NCBI GenBank assembly: GCA_963662155.1 | Contig: OY759274.1 | Span: 45,245,565 to 45,309,564 of the forward strand | Source: Lamellibrachia columna | Taxonomy: Eukaryota > Annelida > Polychaeta > Sabellida > Siboglinidae | Length of the DNA stretch: 64,000 nucleotides | Reading direction: 5' to 3' | In this document: piece after piece, positions 53,001 through 59,000 of the stretch | Layout: each line of letters opens with the position of its first letter | Position numbering within the stretch: position 1 is the stretch's first letter | Made by a program: the position numbers and the translations under genes | The notes under the pieces: model-generated | Databases searched by the model: none | Told to the model about the DNA's origin: nothing | What the model saw: the letters and a program-made list of their open reading frames with translations, nothing else

Positions 53001-56000
53001 TGACATATTTTAACTTATTCCAATTACATTAAAAAGCAAAACACCAATTCAAATTCCGGAATTGTAATTGGCGTTTCAATTCCAATTACAGTGTAATTGA
53101 CCCCCGAGTCTGACTGTGTGAAAGTGACTTACAGTAATTTAACAAGATTTTCCATCCAAGCCAAAGGCCCAGATGGCAAGTGGACAAGGAAGCCATTGGC
53201 TTATCGAGAGTCCAACAATGTTCATCTACGTGTAACCCACCCTCCTAAGATGTGTCAACCTTGTTTTTAAACATATTTACGCTGCTAGCAGTTATACAAT
53301 CCGTAGACGATTTGTTCCATTTATTTATTGTACTCTATAGTACTTCCTAATATCTGATATCCAATCGACACTGATCCTTTATTAATTTTACCTCATGTCC
53401 TCTAGTTCTGCTATCCTTCTTGAGTGAGAGAAACATATTTCTATCAATATTTTTATACCCATTCAATATCCTAAAAATTTCAATCTGATCTGCTCTTAAC
53501 CTCCTTGTCTCTAGAGTTGTTAAACCACATTCTTTCAGGCGTTCTTCATAACTAAGGTCTCTCAGTTCTGGAATAATTTTAGTTGCTCTCCTCTGTATGC
53601 ATTCAAGCGTATCTATATCCTTCTTATGATATGGTCTCCATGCTTGTATACAGTATTCTAAATGAGGCCTAACTATTGCTTTAGGTATTATTAGCTTTTT
53701 TTCCTTGTATGTTATGTTTCTTCTAATCAACCCAAGAATTTGATTACCCCTTGAAGCTGCAATACCACACTGCTCTGAAACTTTCATATCAGCGCTTATT
53801 GTAACTCCTAAATCCTTTTCTTTTACAGTAGTACCCAGAACAGTATCTCCAATTTTATAGTTTACATCCAAGTTCTCATGTCCTGTATGTAGGCGTTTAC
53901 ATTTCCCAAAACTGAACAACATCTTCCAATTCTCAGACCATTTCACTAATCTGTCTAGATCGTTTTGTAAATGTTGTTTATCACCATCAGTATTAACCTC
54001 TCTAAACACTGTTGTGTCCTCCGCAAATTTCAGTACGTTACTTGTTATATTGTCGTCCAAGTCATTGATATATATTAAGAATAATAAAGGTCCTAATACT
54101 GATCCTTGTGGTACCCCAGTTTGAAACTTCTCCATCTACTACAACACGTTGTCTTCTGTCAGTCGATCCCTCGTCTATCCACTTAGTAATTTCTTCCAAA
54201 AAACATAACATATTTGTTAAGCATGACCTCGCTTTTAGGAATCCATGTTGAGATGAATTTAATAATTTATGCTTAACAAGGAAGTCCACCACATGGTCTT
54301 TAATTAATCTTGCTAATAATTTACAAATCACTGACGTTAAACTCACTGGTTTGTAATTCTCTGACTTATTTCTCGAACCCTTTTTAAATAATGGTATGAT
54401 GTTTGCTTCTTTCCATTCAAACGGAACAACTTCCTCTTTTAATGACAAGTTGAACACTCTTGCAAGCGGTATACTGATTTGTTCTACTGTTTCCATTAAT
54501 AGTTTTGGAGGTATTCCATCCATTCCCGGTGATTTATTATCCTTCATTGCCTTTATTTTCTTATCTACCATTTCTGTAGTTACAATTAACGGTCCTAAAT
54601 AGTAAGATTTAGCCTCCTGAAATTTTGCATCTGGAACTGATAATGAACTAATATTCTCTCTGGTAAACACTGGACTGAAGTAACCATTTAGGTCTTCCGC
54701 CATTAAACACCCCTGTGATATTATATTTCCAGCACTGTCTTCTAGAGGTCCAACCTTGCCTTGTACGTTTTGTTTACTCCTGACATATGCATAAAAACTC
54801 TTGCTGTCATTTTTTATGTTACATGCTAGTTTTTGCTCATAGCTTCTTTTAGATTGTCTAATTTCATTCGTAGCTGTATTAAGTGCCTCTTTGTAATTTG
54901 CATAGTCTTTATCCTTTCTGGTACGCCTATAAACCCTCCACATAGTTTGTTTGAACACTATTTTTCTAATAGCTTCTTTTGACAAGTGTTTCTTTCTAGA
55001 CCGTTTTCCTTGGTTTTTTAAGGGAACAAATTTATCGATGATACTCTCAATTTCATATTTCAGTGCCCAGAAACAAATTTATCACTCTACCACAGAAGAT
55101 GACTACTTAGTGTTGAATTCACTAATCCTCTGCAAATGTGAATAACTACTGCAGGTGTAAGGAGTCAGACCACAGTTGAAAATTGCATTGGTGGCCATGT
55201 TAACGTTTTGTTAGATTATAAGAAAACGTGACCACTAAACATTCTGAAACTTTTTCACAGCAACTGCCATCATCTCATTGACATGCTGATCAAGTTTGAT
55301 CAAAATCACATATCTCCAGCTCTTTTAAAACGCCCCGACGTGCGATGCCCATCAATTTTGACAAAAATAGCCTTGTATTCATGCGCCCACGTGGCCCATA
55401 GCAGAAAAATTCCCATAAATCCCTCCGCCTGTTAAACTCTCCAAAAAATGCACCATTTCACAGCCAATAACTTCTACAAACAAACCTGTGAATATGCCTG
55501 CTCAATTGCACTTGTGTCACATCATATGAATTCTTTAAATTCACATATCGCAATTTAATACGCCCTACATTCGTGTGATACAATAAACAGGAAGGTCAAC
55601 TGTGGTCTTACCCCAAATAGGGAATTTTTTTGTTTCAGAAAGTATCAAATTTTATATAAAGTTGCGGCACAGTGTATATGTAGACACATTATGGAACACT
55701 CCTACTTGTGAAGTCATTATTATTTGTTTGACAGCCAAGTCTAAACAATGCTTTGCCCGTATTATTAGCTGAAAACCAGTCACATAATTTAATTATAGGT
55801 CGATTTTGACACTTGATAAATCATAGATCATGTACACTAGATTTACATAGCACTGCGAACCAATGAAGCCTGCTTACTGTCCCTTTGAATATACTAATGA
55901 GTTTATTTTTAAATTAGTATTCATATAATTGCTTGATTTTAAACCAAACATAGCATAACTTTGTAAGAAAATTGGAAATTTTTCATATTTAACAGGATTT

Positions 56001-59000
56001 AGGGTAAATTCCAATGTGTCAGGTTTGTCAAATTTTATTATTTATGTGACTGCTTTCATACTTCTAGATGATAAGATACAAGGCGAACGGCTTGATTTCG
56101 ATACGCCACCATAAAAGGGTATCACATGACCAGATGCCAGTCATGGCCAGATTTGAAAATGCTGATCTACGCAGTGCTTCCAGTGGGTGTGACACAACCA
56201 AAATACAACTATTCTGTCCAAATTTGTTACACAATGTTGCTAACGCACTGGGCCACAAGACAAATATCACCAATGACCGCTCTAGTCCAAAATGGTTACC
56301 TGTTCCGTCACATACTTATGTCATACCCCCTAATTTTCACAAACTTTCCATTTTGGCATCCGATCTGTATCATGATGTTCGTGATTGCTACTGCTGTCTG
56401 CCTTTTCCAAGCAAACTGTTCACTTTTCCTATCAACCTGTGCCTATGGGAATGATTATATCTTATGTTAACCACTTCAGAGTTATGGTTAGCTAGGGATG
56501 GGGTTAGCTAGAGATGGGGTTAGTCAGGCATGTGGTTAGCTAGAGATGGGGTTAGCTATGGTTAGGGTTGCAAAGTACTGCACACAACATGAAATTGGTA
56601 TTGATATGTGGTGAATAGACATTTTGGAAAGGCAACAGTTATTGTTGATATTAAAAATTGCTTATTGTAGACTTTTAGCTTACCACAAGCTCTATAATGC
56701 TATTTTAGGATATGAAAAATAATCAAATTGTATTTATTAGCAATGAAATATCATATTAAACATCAACTTGCGCAATACATCAGCTCGTGCACATCAAACG
56801 TTATAGTACAAAACTAAAATGTACATTTATTTGACATGTTTTATATTTAGTAGATCGGTTATAGGACACCTCCTAAGGGAGACTGTTAAACAGTTTAAAT
56901 AGTAGCGGCGTTTAACCAGTAATGATCTTGTTCACTAGATGGAATCAATAACATATATATAATAATATAATATTATCCAGTCTGACACCGACAATTGTCT
57001 AAGTCAAACACACACAACATGGAACAGGTTAGCAACCGTTTTTATTTATTTATTTATTTTCCAAAATATGATCCCTAATTATATTATCATAATTGCAAAT
57101 TATAAAAATTATAAGAAATTTGTTATAACAAACTAATAATTTCATCCAAATTACGTGTAATATCCACAATTAAGCTAATAACAACGACCAAAACATAAGC
57201 ATATCAACATTTTATAACCGTGTTTGTGACCCCGACTTCCGTCTATTTGGAGTCAGACCACAGTTGAAAATTGCATTGGTGGCCATGTTAACGTTTTGTT
57301 AGATTATAAGAAAACGTGACCACTAAAAATTCTGAAACTTTTTCACAGCAACTGCCATCATCTCATTGACATGCTGATCAAGTTGTATCAAAATCACATA
57401 CCTCCAGCTCTTTTAAAACGCCCCGACGTGCGATGCCCATCAATTTTGACAAAAATAGCCTTGTATTCATGAGCCCACGTGGCCCATAGCAGAAAAATTC
57501 CCATAAATCCCTCCGCCTGTTAAACTCTCCAAAAAATGCACCATTTCACAGCCAATAGTTTCTACAAACAAACCTGTGAATATGCCTGCTCAATTGCACT
57601 TGTGTCACATCATATGAATTCTTTAAATTCACATATCGCAATTTAATACGCCCTACATTCGTGTGAAACAATAAACAGGAAGGTCAACTGTGGTCTTACC
57701 CCATAAGCCACACAGCAATCTGAAGCCAGCTGAGGACCTGGAGCGCCAGCTGGTGAATAAGAATAAACCAATAACAAATTTCAGTGGCGCCACCTAATGG
57801 ATAATTACATTAAAAGGAATGACTGAAATATTCAACTAAATAAAGGGCAGGAAAAGTTAGATGAAACATAAATCATTCTACTCACTGAGTGGTGTTTTTA
57901 ACTGCGCACTAACGTTGGACTCTCGAGATGGAGCTGTCTTTCTCAGACTGTGGCTGATGTCTCTCTTTTTTTTCATTGCTGAAAAACAAAAAGAGCAACA
58001 TTGAGGTTTGAGTCAATGGCTAGAATGTTGTGCAACTGGTGAAGACAGTAAGTGAGCTGAGGGCATTGTGCTTCCAGATGTCATGAATGTAGGGCACAGT
58101 CAGTTTAGATATATTAAATTTGAAAAATGTATATCATCTGACATCATAAGTGCATTTGAGCAGGGCCATAGCCAGGCAGAAGCAGTTGAAAGTGAAATGG
58201 TGGATTATTCTATGATTATAATAGGCAGAAGGATATTTCACAGTAATTTAGCCACTAGACATGTGCGCATTAATGTATGCACATATTGGTCAAGATTGAC
58301 TGGTATCGTATAAGCAAGCATTTTACAAAAGTTGGAAATGTGTAAACTCGATCAGCAGATCAAAGAGATGCTGACAAAGGCAGGCAAGAATATTTAATGA
58401 CAAAATGTGGCCACCAATGCATAAACCAACTGTAGAAAGTGGTTGATCATCAAAATCACAGACTAGTTTATTCACTGTTTATCATAAATAGCTTTTCAAA
58501 GCTGTCTCAGACATACTTCTTATTTAAATTTTCAAGACACTGTACATACCAAACATGTTAAAGATATAGTTCTGAAGAGATTATCACAGTGGTTATTGTA
58601 ATCCAATAATATTTTAATACTTACTCACAGTCAATGTCCAACGTGACATTTCAACAGCTTTCAGCTGCCTTCATCCGACTGACTACCACTAGATGGCGGC
58701 ACAGTAGTTATTCTGATGAAGCCAGCAAAATATATTATTTGAAGCTAAAGACTTATTTAACAGAATAACTAGTAGTATGTATATGAAACGACTTTACTCA
58801 CCAATTAACGGAGACGGAGGACGAACTTTGATCCCTGACCGTGTAGTTCGCATGGTGCTGTCACCAGAGGTCACTTTCTCTGAATCGACACTACTACGAC
58901 TACTCCTCGACGATGGCTCTGGTGAACTACTTTTCCTATTGGATAACGTTGCAATGTGACCAGCAATGTTCAATTTGTGTCTCACAGTGTCTCCACCTGG

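Noticed and set aside
56068..56470. 128- and 114-codon plus-strand ORFs
   Set aside because: Two frames of the same DNA are open together and neither has a family motif; consistent with chance.
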